Source: Aphodovivens avicola (GTDB taxonomy: Bacteria; Actinomycetota; Coriobacteriia; Coriobacteriales; Eggerthellaceae). From it: a stretch of DNA of 64,000 nucleotides. The translations under genes and the position numbers were made by a program. The stretch spans positions 1 to 64,000 of the forward strand of contig DVGW01000002.1 of NCBI GenBank assembly GCA_018712515.1, read 5' to 3'. Positions 26,239 through 34,644 of this stretch are shown one piece after another. Position 1 is the first letter of the stretch. Every line of letters starts with the position of its first letter. The notes under the pieces were generated by a model. It did not search any database and was not told the DNA's origin. It saw nothing but the letters and a program-made list of their open reading frames with translations.

Positions 26239-26573
26239 TGGGAAGGGTCAACGGTAACGGCATCGCGATGCTGCTCGACCTCGACGACTGCACGGGCTGC
26301 TTCAGCTGCGAAGCCGCTTGTCGCGAGACACATCGCTATGGATACGAAGAGGACTGGATGCGCACGGTGCGTCGTGACCCGTTCTTGGTAGACGGCAAGC
26401 TACGCCAGTACCACCTGGTCGCACCGGTGCTCGACAAATGCGCCGCTTGCTATGACGGCGAGCATGAGCCGCTGTGCGTGAGCGGCTGCCCCGCAGGCGC
26501 ACTCAAGATCGGCACGCTCGCAGAGATGGCCAAGGAAGCCGAAGGACGTCACTGCGCAATCTATACGGCGTAG
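26238..26573 (+). CDS. 4Fe-4S ferredoxin-type electron transfer subunit
   Basis: Electron-transfer partner of the preceding oxidoreductase. The 111-residue protein has eight cysteines in two groups: CTGCFSCEAAC (Cys18, 21, 24, 28) and CAACYDGEHEPLCVSGCP (Cys68, 71, 80, 84). That is enough for two [4Fe-4S] clusters, half the number in DmsB-type subunits of about 200 residues. No membrane anchor subunit follows, so electrons probably come from a soluble donor. Start and stop codons of the pair overlap, ensuring equal translation. Confidence 0.88.
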   Translation: MGRVNGNGIAMLLDLDDCTGCFSCEAACRETHRYGYEEDWMRTVRRDPFLVDGKLRQYHLVAPVLDKCAACYDGEHEPLCVSGCPAGALKIGTLAEMAKEAEGRHCAIYTA

Positions 26574-26617
26574 AGCGACTCATCAGCCAAGATTAAAGCG
26601 GTAAAACAACTTTTGAT

Positions 26618-26651
26618 AAGGGGATGCGGCGTCATAGGGCTGCATCCCCTT
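26618..26651 (+). terminator. Hairpin between the oxidoreductase operon and rnr
   Basis: A 10-bp perfect stem AAGGGGATGC / GCATCCCCTT with a 14-base loop lies 45 bases after the Fe-S subunit stop. The T run is poor. It could also serve the convergent rnr transcript. Confidence 0.6.
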
Positions 26652-26706
26652 CACTTTGCCGCAGGGGAAACGTCGGCCCCGCATCGCATTATCGCAGCAT
26701 GTGAAG

Positions 26707-29493
26707 CTAGACTGTCTTACCCGCAAGGCGAAACTCTAGCACGTGGCGGCGGGCGTCCGCCAGCGTCAGGACGACCGCGATCCTCTGGCCCAGCCTCCAC
26801 GTCCTGCCGCTGTCCTGGCCGACCAGGCGGTGCAGCTCGGCGTCGAGCGAGTAGTACTCGGTGCCCAGGCGCCGCACGGGGAGCAGGCCCTCGGCCGTGT
26901 TGTCGAGGCGCACGTACAGGCCGTACGGCGCGACGCCGGACACGACGCCGGAGAACGCCTCGCCCACCTGGGACTCCATGAGCTCGATCAGCTTGAGCTC
27001 CTGCGACTCGCGCGCGGCGGCGTCGGCCTCGCGCTCCCGCTCGGAGCAGTGGCGCCCCAGCCAGCGCAGCGCCGAGGCCTCCTGGTCGTGCAGCTCGGAG
27101 CGGCCGAACAGCAGCGCTTTGAGCATATGGTGGACCACCAGGTCGGGATAGCGGCGGATCGGCGAGGTGAAATGCGCGTAGGCCTCGCTCGCCAGCCCGT
27201 AATGGCCCTCGCAGGACGGCCGGTAGTCGGCGCGTTTCATGGCGCGCAGCAGAAGCGACCCGACCAGCTCGCCCTCGCTGCGGCCGCGGCTCGCCTCCAG
27301 CGCCGCCTGCACGGCATGGGGATCCCCCAGCGCGAATCGCGTCTTGTCGATGCGGGCGAACCAGTCGAACTCCTCGAGCACGGGGATGAGGCCGGCGAGC
27401 CCGTCGGCGGCGGGACGCTCGTGCACGCGGAACAGCGCCGGGCTGTCGGCGGCGACCAAGCGATGCGCGACCGCCTCGTTGGCCAGGATCATCGCCTCCT
27501 CGACAAGCGAGGTGGCGTCGGTCTTCCTGCGCAGGTTGACGCCGGTCGGACGTCCGTCCGCGTCGAGCCGCACCTTGGCCTCGGTCGAGGGGAAGTCGAT
27601 CCCGCCGGCCCGCCGCCGCATCTCCGCACGCAGCTTGCCGATGCGCGAAAGCGGGGCAAGGCGATCCGCGGCCTGCCGGGGAATCCCCGCGCCATGCGGC
27701 AGCGGCGCTTCGGGAGCGGTTTCGCACGCGGACGGCGGTCTGCCGGCGGCTTCACACGCGTATGGCGGCCTGCCGGCAGATTCCCACGCAGATGGCGGCC
27801 TGCCGGCAGCTTCGTGCCCTTCCTCCCTGCCATCGCTTTGGGAAGAACACGTGGCTTTGCCGTCTTTCGGACAATCGACATGGGAATAACTCGTGGTTTT
27901 GAGGCTTTCTGGACAATCCGCAGCATCCAAATCAAGCTTTTGAGGAGTTCTGGACATTTCGAGGCCGTTTTCGGCCCCTTTTTGTCCAGAAAGCCTCAAA
28001 AGATAGGGTGAACGCCCCTCGGAGGCGGTCAGCGCATTGGTCGCGGCGGGCGCGACGGCGGCGGGAGCGTCAGCGGCGGCCGGAGCGACGGTGACGGCGG
28101 GCGCATCGGCGGCATTCGATGCATCGGTGACGGCGGGCGCATCGGTGGCGAAAGGCGCGTCGGCGTCGTCCGGGCGGGCGGCGATGCCGGGCGAATCGAA
28201 CCCGTCGAGCCATTCCTGCACCGCGTCGTAGGTCAGGCGCGCCTTGGAGCGGATGACGGCCGGATAAACCTCATAGCGGTTGACGCGGCCCTTTCCATCC
28301 AGGTAGAGGTCGACCGTCATGGAGAGGCGGTCCTCGTCGGGACGCAGCGAGCACAGGTCGTTCGAGAGCCGCTCGGGCAGCATCGGGATCACGCGGTCGA
28401 CCAGATAAGCGCTGGTCGCCCGGTTGCGCGCGTCGAGGTCGATGGCGCTCCCCCGCGGCACGTAGGCGGACACGTCCGCGATATGGACCCCGAGCCGCCA
28501 CACCGGAACCCCCGCGCCCTCCCAACCGACGCCGGAGAGGACGGGAAGGGAAGGACCGCCCATCTCGATAGATGAGCCCGCGGAGGAGGCGGGGGTAGAC
28601 CCGAGATCGCCCGATGCGCCGCCGGGAGAGGCGGGGAGGCCCGCGCGCAGTATCCGCAGCGCCTTAGATGGCGTTCGAAGAACGCCTTCATCCAAAGCGC
28701 GAGGACCTGTTTGAGCACGGGTCTTCCCGCTTCTCCCGGCGGTGCCATCCGCCGGCGAAGCCGGCGCATCACCAGCCGACGCCATATCATCCGAGCCGTC
28801 CAACCGCTCCAGCGACAGCGCGTCGTCGAAGTCACGGGCGTCGACGGGATCGATCGTGAACACGCAGCGATCGCGCAGGTCGGCATAGCCGCGCGATAGC
28901 GCTACCTCGACGTCGAGGCGCAGCCCGTCGGCCTCCTTCAGACAGGCGTCCGAGAAACGGGTCTCGAGCTTGTGGCGCGCGATGATGGACTCGACGCCGA
29001 TGCGCGGCTCGTCGGCCTCCCCCAGCACCTCCTCGACCACGCCGGTGGCGGCGGTGTTGCGCGAGGGGTACGTCGAGATGCGCACGCGCACCAAGGCCCC
29101 GTGGGGGATGTCGGGCGCGGACGAGCGCTGCGTGAAGATGTCGTAGGGTATGCGCGGATCCTCGGGGATCACGACGCCGAAGGGATCGGCGACCTCGTAA
29201 CGGCCGATCAGGGTCTCGTGAGCGCGCTCCACGACACGCACGACCCGGGCGGCGGGACGCCCTCCCGTCCGCATCGCGTCGCGTCCGGAGGACCGGTGCG
29301 CTTTGGAAGCGGCGGAGGAAAGGGGCGCGATCTCCACCACGTCGCCGTCGAAGGCGCCGCCGAGCTTCGCGGAGGGGATGAAGTACTCGCCTTCGGCCGT
29401 GCGCACGAACCCGTAGCCCTCGGCATGCACGACGAGCGTGCCGCGGGGCATGCTGCGGGGAGCGCGGCGCGTATGGGAACGCGACCTCGCCAT
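26707..29493 (-). CDS. rnr: Ribonuclease R with two large low-complexity insertions
   Basis: 3'-5' exoribonuclease of the RNB family. The catalytic aspartates are in the RDFDDA motif (Asp221, Asp223, Asp224), with WRLGVHIADVSAYVPRGSAI, RLSNDLCSLRPDEDRL, and YAHFTSPIRRYPDLVVHHML. An S1 domain ends the protein. It is 928 residues, longer than usual, because of two insertions. Residues about 237-330 split the catalytic segment between LERLDG and WRLGVH and are partly encoded by repeat copy B. Residues about 433-609 contain DAPA-type repeats, a 105-bp palindromic element and three decapeptide repeats (AGRPPSAxE). The frame is open throughout, so the enzyme is probably functional. The ATG lies four bases after the S41 gene stop. 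Confidence 0.92.
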   Translation of the reverse strand: MARSRSHTRRAPRSMPRGTLVVHAEGYGFVRTAEGEYFIPSAKLGGAFDGDVVEIAPLSSAASKAHRSSGRDAMRTGGRPAARVVRVVERAHETLIGRYEVADPFGVVIPEDPRIPYDIFTQRSSAPDIPHGALVRVRISTYPSRNTAATGVVEEVLGEADEPRIGVESIIARHKLETRFSDACLKEADGLRLDVEVALSRGYADLRDRCVFTIDPVDARDFDDALSLERLDGSDDMASAGDAPASPADGTAGRSGKTRAQTGPRALDEGVLRTPSKALRILRAGLPASPGGASGDLGSTPASSAGSSIEMGGPSLPVLSGVGWEGAGVPVWRLGVHIADVSAYVPRGSAIDLDARNRATSAYLVDRVIPMLPERLSNDLCSLRPDEDRLSMTVDLYLDGKGRVNRYEVYPAVIRSKARLTYDAVQEWLDGFDSPGIAARPDDADAPFATDAPAVTDASNAADAPAVTVAPAAADAPAAVAPAATNALTASEGRSPYLLRLSGQKGAENGLEMSRTPQKLDLDAADCPESLKTTSYSHVDCPKDGKATCSSQSDGREEGHEAAGRPPSAWESAGRPPYACEAAGRPPSACETAPEAPLPHGAGIPRQAADRLAPLSRIGKLRAEMRRRAGGIDFPSTEAKVRLDADGRPTGVNLRRKTDATSLVEEAMILANEAVAHRLVAADSPALFRVHERPAADGLAGLIPVLEEFDWFARIDKTRFALGDPHAVQAALEASRGRSEGELVGSLLLRAMKRADYRPSCEGHYGLASEAYAHFTSPIRRYPDLVVHHMLKALLFGRSELHDQEASALRWLGRHCSEREREADAAARESQELKLIELMESQVGEAFSGVVSGVAPYGLYVRLDNTAEGLLPVRRLGTEYYSLDAELHRLVGQDSGRTWRLGQRIAVVLTLADARRHVLEFRLAGKTV
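27732..27821. repeat. 30-nt tandem repeat (three units) inside rnr
   Basis: Three imperfect 30-nt units, each carrying GGCGGnCTGCCGGCnG, encode the decapeptide pattern AGRPPSAWES, AGRPPYACEA, AGRPPSACET in the second RNase R insertion. Confidence 0.75.
27897..28001. repeat. 105-bp palindromic element inside rnr
   Basis: A perfect 20-bp inverted repeat (27897-27916 and 27982-28001, core GAGGCTTTCTGGACA) bounds about 65 bases that hold a further degenerate copy of the same arm (near 27937) and a small GGCCG/CGGCC hairpin. It is read through in frame by rnr. Its base composition is clearly lower in GC than the flanking gene. Confidence 0.75.
28619..28742 (+). repeat. Structured repeat element, copy B (inside rnr)
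   Basis: Outer arms of 25 nt (28619-28643 and 28718-28742) pair fully on the plus strand if three G.U wobbles are allowed; on the minus strand the same positions would be mismatches. Inside are GCGCGCAGTATCCGCA and CCTGTTTGAGCAC, and an inner stem built from GGCGTTC / GAACGCC. It encodes about residues 251-292 of RNase R on the opposite strand. Confidence 0.8.
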
Positions 29494-29497
29494 GGGG

Positions 29498-30775
29498 CTA
29501 TCCGGCGATGGAGGACTGGGCCGTCTCGATCGCCAGGGAGAGCTGGTTGTCCGAGGCGCCCTCGTTCCTGTCGACGATGATGTCGGGCGCAACACCCAAG
29601 CCGTCGATGGCGCGGCCCTGCGGGCTCAGGTAGTACGCGGCGGTGTAGCGCAGCGCGCCGCCGAAGCTCAGCTCGCGCACGACCTGCACGGATCCCTTAC
29701 CCATGGTGGTCTGGCCGACGAGCGTCGCGCGCTGGTTGTCCTGAAGCGCCGAGGCGAGCACCTCGGCCGCGGCGGTCGTGTTGCCGTTCACGAGGACCAC
29801 CAGCGGCTTGTCGGTGACGACCTCGCCGCTTGCCTGGCGCGTGCTGATGCCGCCGTTGGTCTCGATCTGGACGATGATGCCGTTGCGGACGAAGAGGTTG
29901 GCGATCTCGACCGCCTGGGACAGGTAGCCGCCCGGGACGTCGCGGATGTCGAGGACGTAGGACTGGGCGCCCTGGGCCTCGAGCGACTCGACGGCGGAGC
30001 GCACGAGATCGGTGGAGTTGCCGGTGATCTGGCGCAGCGTGATCACGCCGACGCCGCCGTCTCCGAGCACGGATGCGACGTTGGTCTCGGAGGTCTTGAC
30101 GCAGGTGAGGGCCGTGGTGAACTCCTCGCCGCCTTCCGCGCCGCTGGTGGCGGGACGACGCCAGGTGATGACCGCGGTGGATCCCTCCTCGCGGTCGAGC
30201 GCGGCGAGCACCTCGGTCTGGGACCATTCGCGGGTGCGGTCGCCGTCGATCGCCACGACGAAATCGCCCTGTTGGACGCCGGCGATCTGGGCGGGCGAGT
30301 CGTCGAACACGTCGACCGCGTAGGCCTTGCCGTCGGATTCGCCGAACAACACGCCGACGCCCTCGTAGTCGTCGCCGGCGTTCTGCTCCAGAAGCGCGTA
30401 TTGCGCCTGGTCGTAGTAGCGCAGGTACGGATCCTCGGTGGCGGTCGCCAGCGCGTTCAGCACGCCGGTCGTCGTCTGGTCGAGATCGAAGGTGTCCAGG
30501 CTCTCCTCGGACAGCGTGTCCTCGACCTCCTCGACGCGCTCGGAGAGCGAGTTGTAGACGGTGCGCTGCTCGACGGTCTTCGCGGGGTCGTCGCCCACGA
30601 GCGCCGTGAAACCGAGCGCCGAGAGGACCGTCGCGTTGCCGCGCACGAAAAAGCCGAGGCAGAACACCGCGGCGATGACGATGACCAGGATGAAAATCCT
30701 GATCAAACGCAAATTCCGCGCCCGCGCCTTACGCGCGGACGCGGCTAGCTGCTTGCTGTCGCCATGTTTGGGCAT
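29498..30775 (-). CDS. S41-family (CtpA/Prc-like) peptidase homologue lacking the catalytic serine
   Basis: The 425-residue protein has an N-terminal membrane anchor (about residues 24-44), a helical region, a PDZ domain (about 120-200) and an S41 core. The general-base Lys is present in GQTTMGKGSVQVV (Lys360), but the nucleophile region, normally SASASE, reads NTTAAAEVLASAL. Ala335 lies exactly 25 residues before Lys360, the Ser-Lys spacing in Prc and D1 protease, so the nucleophile is missing and both usual serines are Ala. It is either a pseudoprotease or uses a neighbouring Thr (333/334). It follows ftsE-ftsX by 21 bases, the usual place for ctpA in Gram-positive genomes. Confidence 0.88.
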   Translation of the reverse strand: MPKHGDSKQLAASARKARARNLRLIRIFILVIVIAAVFCLGFFVRGNATVLSALGFTALVGDDPAKTVEQRTVYNSLSERVEEVEDTLSEESLDTFDLDQTTTGVLNALATATEDPYLRYYDQAQYALLEQNAGDDYEGVGVLFGESDGKAYAVDVFDDSPAQIAGVQQGDFVVAIDGDRTREWSQTEVLAALDREEGSTAVITWRRPATSGAEGGEEFTTALTCVKTSETNVASVLGDGGVGVITLRQITGNSTDLVRSAVESLEAQGAQSYVLDIRDVPGGYLSQAVEIANLFVRNGIIVQIETNGGISTRQASGEVVTDKPLVVLVNGNTTAAAEVLASALQDNQRATLVGQTTMGKGSVQVVRELSFGGALRYTAAYYLSPQGRAIDGLGVAPDIIVDRNEGASDNQLSLAIETAQSSIAG

Positions 30776-30796
30776 ACGGTCCGTCCGGTAAGGAGG

Positions 30797-31702
30797 CTAG
30801 ACCTTGAGGTAGCGGCGCATGGCGAGCGCCGAGCCGATGAGGCCGATGAGCAGGCCGGCGACCACCAACACCAGGTAGATGAGCAGGAAGGAGTTCAAGC
30901 TCAGATCGAACGGCAAAAACGCCAGCGCGCCTTGGACCTTGGGCAGCACGAGGTTGCGGAGAAGCTCCAGGCAGCCCACCGCCAGAAGCGAGCCGATGAT
31001 GGCGTGCAGCGCGCCCTCCATCAGGAAGGGCCCGCGGATGAAGCCGTTGCTCGCACCCACCAGGCGCATGATGGCGATCTCCTTGCGGCGTGCCAGGATG
31101 GCCAGGCGGATGGTGTTGTTGATGAACACCATGGCGATGAAGATCAGCAGCACGATGAGCGCGATGCCGATGTAACGGACGTAGTTGGTCAGCGAGAACA
31201 GGCGCTCGACCGTCTGCTCGCCGTAGCGCACGTCGGCGGAAGGATCGCCCTCGGTGTCGCAGATCTGGGCGAACGTCGAGTTGGAGGCCAGGTCGTTGGC
31301 GACCTGCTCGACCATCTGGGGGTCGGACAGCTCGACGTCGATGGAGGCGGGCAGCGGGTTGGAGCCGTCAAGCGCGTCGACGATGTCGGAGCTGGTCGCC
31401 TGGAAGTTCTGCAGCGCCTGCTCCTTGGTGGTGAAGCCCACCGACGCGACCGACTCCTGGGACTCGAGCCAGTCCATCACCTTGTCGATGTCGCTTTGCG
31501 ACGCCTCGTCGGAGACGTAGGCCGTGATCGAGACCTCGTTCTCGACCGACGCGATGACGTTGTTGACCATGTTGCCGCCCACCAGGAAGATGCCGATGAT
31601 GAGCAGCGACAGGAAGATCGTGATGATGGAGCCCAGGGCGGTGGAAAGATGCCGCGCGAAGCCCGTGAGCGATTCGCGGAAGAAGTAGAACAGACTAGAC
31701 AT
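30797..31702 (-). CDS. ftsX: Cell division protein FtsX
   Basis: Membrane subunit of the FtsEX complex, which transmits ATPase activity to extracellular peptidoglycan hydrolases at division. The 301-residue protein has one N-terminal membrane segment (STALGSIITIFLSLLIIGIF), an extracellular domain of about 120 residues, then three further membrane segments and the FtsX core with AILARRKEIAIMRLVGASNGFI. It overlaps ftsE by eight bases and precedes the S41 homologue. Confidence 0.95.
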   Translation of the reverse strand: MSSLFYFFRESLTGFARHLSTALGSIITIFLSLLIIGIFLVGGNMVNNVIASVENEVSITAYVSDEASQSDIDKVMDWLESQESVASVGFTTKEQALQNFQATSSDIVDALDGSNPLPASIDVELSDPQMVEQVANDLASNSTFAQICDTEGDPSADVRYGEQTVERLFSLTNYVRYIGIALIVLLIFIAMVFINNTIRLAILARRKEIAIMRLVGASNGFIRGPFLMEGALHAIIGSLLAVGCLELLRNLVLPKVQGALAFLPFDLSLNSFLLIYLVLVVAGLLIGLIGSALAMRRYLKV

Positions 31703-32552
31703 CGAAACCGTACACCCCCCTGTCCTGGTCGCGCGTCAGCTGGCCGCGATCGAGCGCGATGACGCGACGGCGCATGTTGTCGACCATCTCGCGGTCGTGC
31801 GTGGCGACCAGCACCGTGGTGCCCGTGCGGTTGATGCGCTCGAGCAGGTCCATGATGCCGCGGGAGGTCTGGGGGTCGAGGTTGCCCGTGGGCTCGTCGC
31901 ACACCAGAAGCGGCGGGCGGTTGACGATGGCGCGCGCGATGGAGACGCGCTGCTGCTCGCCGCCGGAGAGCTGGTCGGGCATCTTGTTGAGCTTCTCCTG
32001 CAGGCCGACCAGGCGCAGGACCTCGGGGACCTGCGTCTTGATGACGTGGCGGCTCTTTCCGATGACCTCCAGCGCGAACGCGACGTTCTCGAAGACGGTC
32101 TTGTTCGGCAGCAGCTTGAAGTCCTGGAACACGCAGCCGATGTTGCGGCGCAGGTACGGCACGCGCCAGTTGCGCATCGAAGCGAGGTCCTCGCCCGCGA
32201 CGTAGATATGGCCCTGCGTCGGCTTCACCTCGCGGATGAGCATGCGGATGAAGGTGGACTTGCCCGAGCCCGAATGACCCACCAGGAAGATGAACTCGCC
32301 GGCGTAGATCTGCAGCGAGATATCCGACAGGGCGGGTCGGTTGGGCTGGGCGGGATACACTTTGGTCACATGGTCGAACGTGATGACCGGGGTGCCCGTC
32401 TGCTGGGGGATGTCATCGACCTCCAGCACGGGCAGGGATTGCGACAGCTGGGCGCTCATCTGAGCCTGGCGCGAATGCGCACCGCGCGCAGCGCGGGCAC
32501 GTTGGCGCGCCGGCGGCTGGGCGGCTGTCGCCTCGTTGATTTCGTTCGTCAC
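31695..32552 (-). CDS. ftsE: Cell division ATP-binding protein FtsE
   Basis: ATPase of the FtsEX complex. The 285-residue protein has Walker A GHSGSGKST, the signature LSGGEQQRVSIARAIV, Walker B LLVCDEPTGNLD and H-loop VATHDREMV. A Pro/Ala/Gln-rich stretch of about 55 residues precedes the ATPase core. The GTG start is supported by GGAG six bases upstream; Met32 is a possible internal start. It overlaps ftsX, and its gene lies 57 bases after the transketolase pair. Confidence 0.94.
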   Translation of the reverse strand: MTNEINEATAAQPPARQRARAARGAHSRQAQMSAQLSQSLPVLEVDDIPQQTGTPVITFDHVTKVYPAQPNRPALSDISLQIYAGEFIFLVGHSGSGKSTFIRMLIREVKPTQGHIYVAGEDLASMRNWRVPYLRRNIGCVFQDFKLLPNKTVFENVAFALEVIGKSRHVIKTQVPEVLRLVGLQEKLNKMPDQLSGGEQQRVSIARAIVNRPPLLVCDEPTGNLDPQTSRGIMDLLERINRTGTTVLVATHDREMVDNMRRRVIALDRGQLTRDQDRGVYGFDV

Positions 32553-32609
32553 AGAATGCTCCGTTCATATAGCGATGTACTGAGACAACCGTAAATTTTA
32601 TCAGATGGC

Positions 32610-33581
32610 CTAGCGGGCCCGCACCTTTTTCACAGCTTCGACAATAGCATCGGCATCCAGGTGGAAGTATCCGAGCAGCTCCTCGAACTCGCCAGACTTG
32701 CCGAACCTGTCCTGCACGCCGATGAATTCGGCCGGCGCCGGGCAGCGGCGCGCGAGCATTTCGGCGACCGCCGAGCCGAGCCCGCCGAGCACGCTGTGCT
32801 CCTCGGCGACCACGACGCAGCCGGTCTTGGCGACCGACGCCGCGATCGTGTCCTCGTCGAGCGGCTTGACGCTGAACGCGTCGATGACCTCGGCCTCGAT
32901 CCCCTCTGAGGCGAGCTTGTCCGCTGCGATCATGGCCTGCTCGACCTCGACGCCGCAGGCGACGATGGTGACATCGCCCCCCTCGCGCAGCGTGTAGGCG
33001 CGGCCGATCTCGAGCTCGACCCCGTCGGCGTACACCGCGGGAACCGAAGCGCGGCCCATGCGCACGTAGACCGGGCCGGGCGTCTGGGCGGCGACGCGGA
33101 TGGCGGCGCGGGCGGCGGCGTAGTCGGCGGGCACGAGCACGCGCATGCCGGGAAGCCCGCGCATGAGCGAGATGTCCTCGAGCATCTGGTGGCTGCCGCC
33201 GTCGGGGCCGACCGACACGCCGGCATGGGAAGGCGCGACCTTGACGTCGAGCTTGCTGTAGGCGACCGTGTTGCGGATCTGGTCGTAGGCGCGGCCCGTG
33301 CCGAACACGGCGAACGAGCCGGTGAAGGCGATGTGTCCCGTGATGGCCAGGCCGGCAGCGACGTCGATCATGTTCTGCTCGGCGATGCCGCAGTTGAACA
33401 GCCTCTCCTCGTAGGCGGGATCGGCCTGCGCGAACTTCTTGGTGGTGGTGGACCCCGAAAGGTCGGCGTCGACCGCCACCACCGGCAGCCCCTCGCCCGC
33501 GAGCTCGGCGAGCGTCACGCCGTATGCGGCACGCGTGGCGCGCTTGACCTGCTTCTCCTCGGTGCTTGCGAGCTTAACCAC
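32610..33581 (-). CDS. Transketolase, C-terminal subunit
   Basis: Pyrimidine-binding and C-terminal half of a split transketolase in the pentose phosphate pathway. The 323-residue protein has the segment RLFNCGIAEQNMIDVAAGLA with the catalytic Glu, then YDQIRNTVAYSKLDVKVAPSH and GGSHQMLEDISLMRGLPGM. The C-terminal domain contains VAEEHSVLGGLGSAV. The GTG start at 33581 is chosen because GAGGAGG lies just upstream inside the first subunit gene, giving an 8-base overlap. The two chains together equal a normal transketolase. Confidence 0.92.
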   Translation of the reverse strand: MVKLASTEEKQVKRATRAAYGVTLAELAGEGLPVVAVDADLSGSTTTKKFAQADPAYEERLFNCGIAEQNMIDVAAGLAITGHIAFTGSFAVFGTGRAYDQIRNTVAYSKLDVKVAPSHAGVSVGPDGGSHQMLEDISLMRGLPGMRVLVPADYAAARAAIRVAAQTPGPVYVRMGRASVPAVYADGVELEIGRAYTLREGGDVTIVACGVEVEQAMIAADKLASEGIEAEVIDAFSVKPLDEDTIAASVAKTGCVVVAEEHSVLGGLGSAVAEMLARRCPAPAEFIGVQDRFGKSGEFEELLGYFHLDADAIVEAVKKVRAR

Positions 33582-34419
33582 GGCAGGCCTCCTCTCCTCC
33601 GTCGTATCCCAGATCGGCGAGCGCCTGGGCGAGCTGCTCGGCGTTGGGTGCCTTGCCATGCCATCCGGCCTGGCCTTCCATGAACGACACGCCCTTGCCC
33701 TTGACGGTGCGGGCGATGAACGCATGCGGCTTGCCGCCGCGGTCGGCCTTCGCCTGACCGAGCGCCTCGACGAGCGCGGGGATGTCGTGGCCGTCGACCT
33801 CGCGCGCGTCCCAGCCGAACGTCTGGAACTTGGCGGCGATGTCGCCGGGATCGCACACCTCCTCGGTGGAGCCGTCGATCTGCAGCCCGTTGCGGTCGAT
33901 GATGGCGATCAGGTTGTCCAGCTTGCGATGAGCGGCGAACATGGCCGCCTCCCACACCTGGCCCTCCTGGCACTCGCCGTCGCCCAGCAGCGCGAACACC
34001 GTCTGGGGCTTGCCGTCGAGCTTGAGGCCCGCGGCGGCGCCGGCGGCGATGGAGAGGCCCTGGCCGAGCGATCCGGTGGACACCTCGACGCCGGGGACCT
34101 GGTTGGAATCGGGATGGCCCTGCAGGCGGCTGCCCAGCTTGCGCAGCGTCTCGAGCTCGTCCTCGGGGAAATAGCCCGCCAGCGCCAACGCGGCGTACAG
34201 GGCGGGCGCCGCATGGCCTTTGGCCAGGATGAAGCGGTCGCGGCCGTCCCATGCGGGATCGTCGGGACGATGATCCATCACGCCGCCGAAATACAGCGCG
34301 GTGAGGATGTCGACGCATGAAAGCGAGCCGCCGGGATGTCCGCTGCCCGCCTCGGCGATCATGCGCACGATGTCGATGCGCATGCGCCGTGCCTGCTCGG
34401 CAAGATGCTGTGCCTCCAT
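33574..34419 (-). CDS. Transketolase, N-terminal subunit
   Basis: Thiamine diphosphate-binding half of the split transketolase. The 281-residue protein shows SGHPGGSLSCVDILTALYF, ILAKGHAAPALYAALALAG, SLGQGLSIAAGAA, and the cofactor motif GDGECQEGQVWEAAMFA. It overlaps the second subunit gene by eight bases. Upstream, 225 bases including a palindromic repeat separate it from prfB. Confidence 0.93.
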   Translation of the reverse strand: MEAQHLAEQARRMRIDIVRMIAEAGSGHPGGSLSCVDILTALYFGGVMDHRPDDPAWDGRDRFILAKGHAAPALYAALALAGYFPEDELETLRKLGSRLQGHPDSNQVPGVEVSTGSLGQGLSIAAGAAAGLKLDGKPQTVFALLGDGECQEGQVWEAAMFAAHRKLDNLIAIIDRNGLQIDGSTEEVCDPGDIAAKFQTFGWDAREVDGHDIPALVEALGQAKADRGGKPHAFIARTVKGKGVSFMEGQAGWHGKAPNAEQLAQALADLGYDGGEEACRG

Positions 34420-34563
34420 AGGCTTGTCCGCCCTTTCTCAAGTCGATGAAGCATGCCGGCGCGAAGCGCCGAAACCGTACCGATCCATTCTACACGTTTG
34501 GGACTGCCGTTGACGACGATGGCGCAGATGAAATGAGATTTATCCATCGGGTCAGCGCACGGC

Positions 34564-34624
34564 ATGAAAAGGGGGCGGTCGCTTTTCCGCATTTCCGCGC
34601 TACGGTGAAGCGACCGCCCCTTCC
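34564..34624. repeat. GGGnCGGTCGC palindrome downstream of prfB
   Basis: Arms AAGGGGGCGGTCGCTT and AAGCGACCGCCCCTT pair over 15 bp with one bulged G, separated by about 23 bases. It begins 20 bases after the prfB stop and may terminate prfB. Member of the family at 12214, 14013, 22088 and 39087. Confidence 0.75.
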
Positions 34625-34644
34625 CGCGCCCCGCGGACGCTTCG

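Noticed and set aside
26707..29493. rnr as a pseudogene or intein-containing gene
   Set aside because: The frame is intact, catalytic and S1 segments are all present, and the insertions lack intein or intron features.
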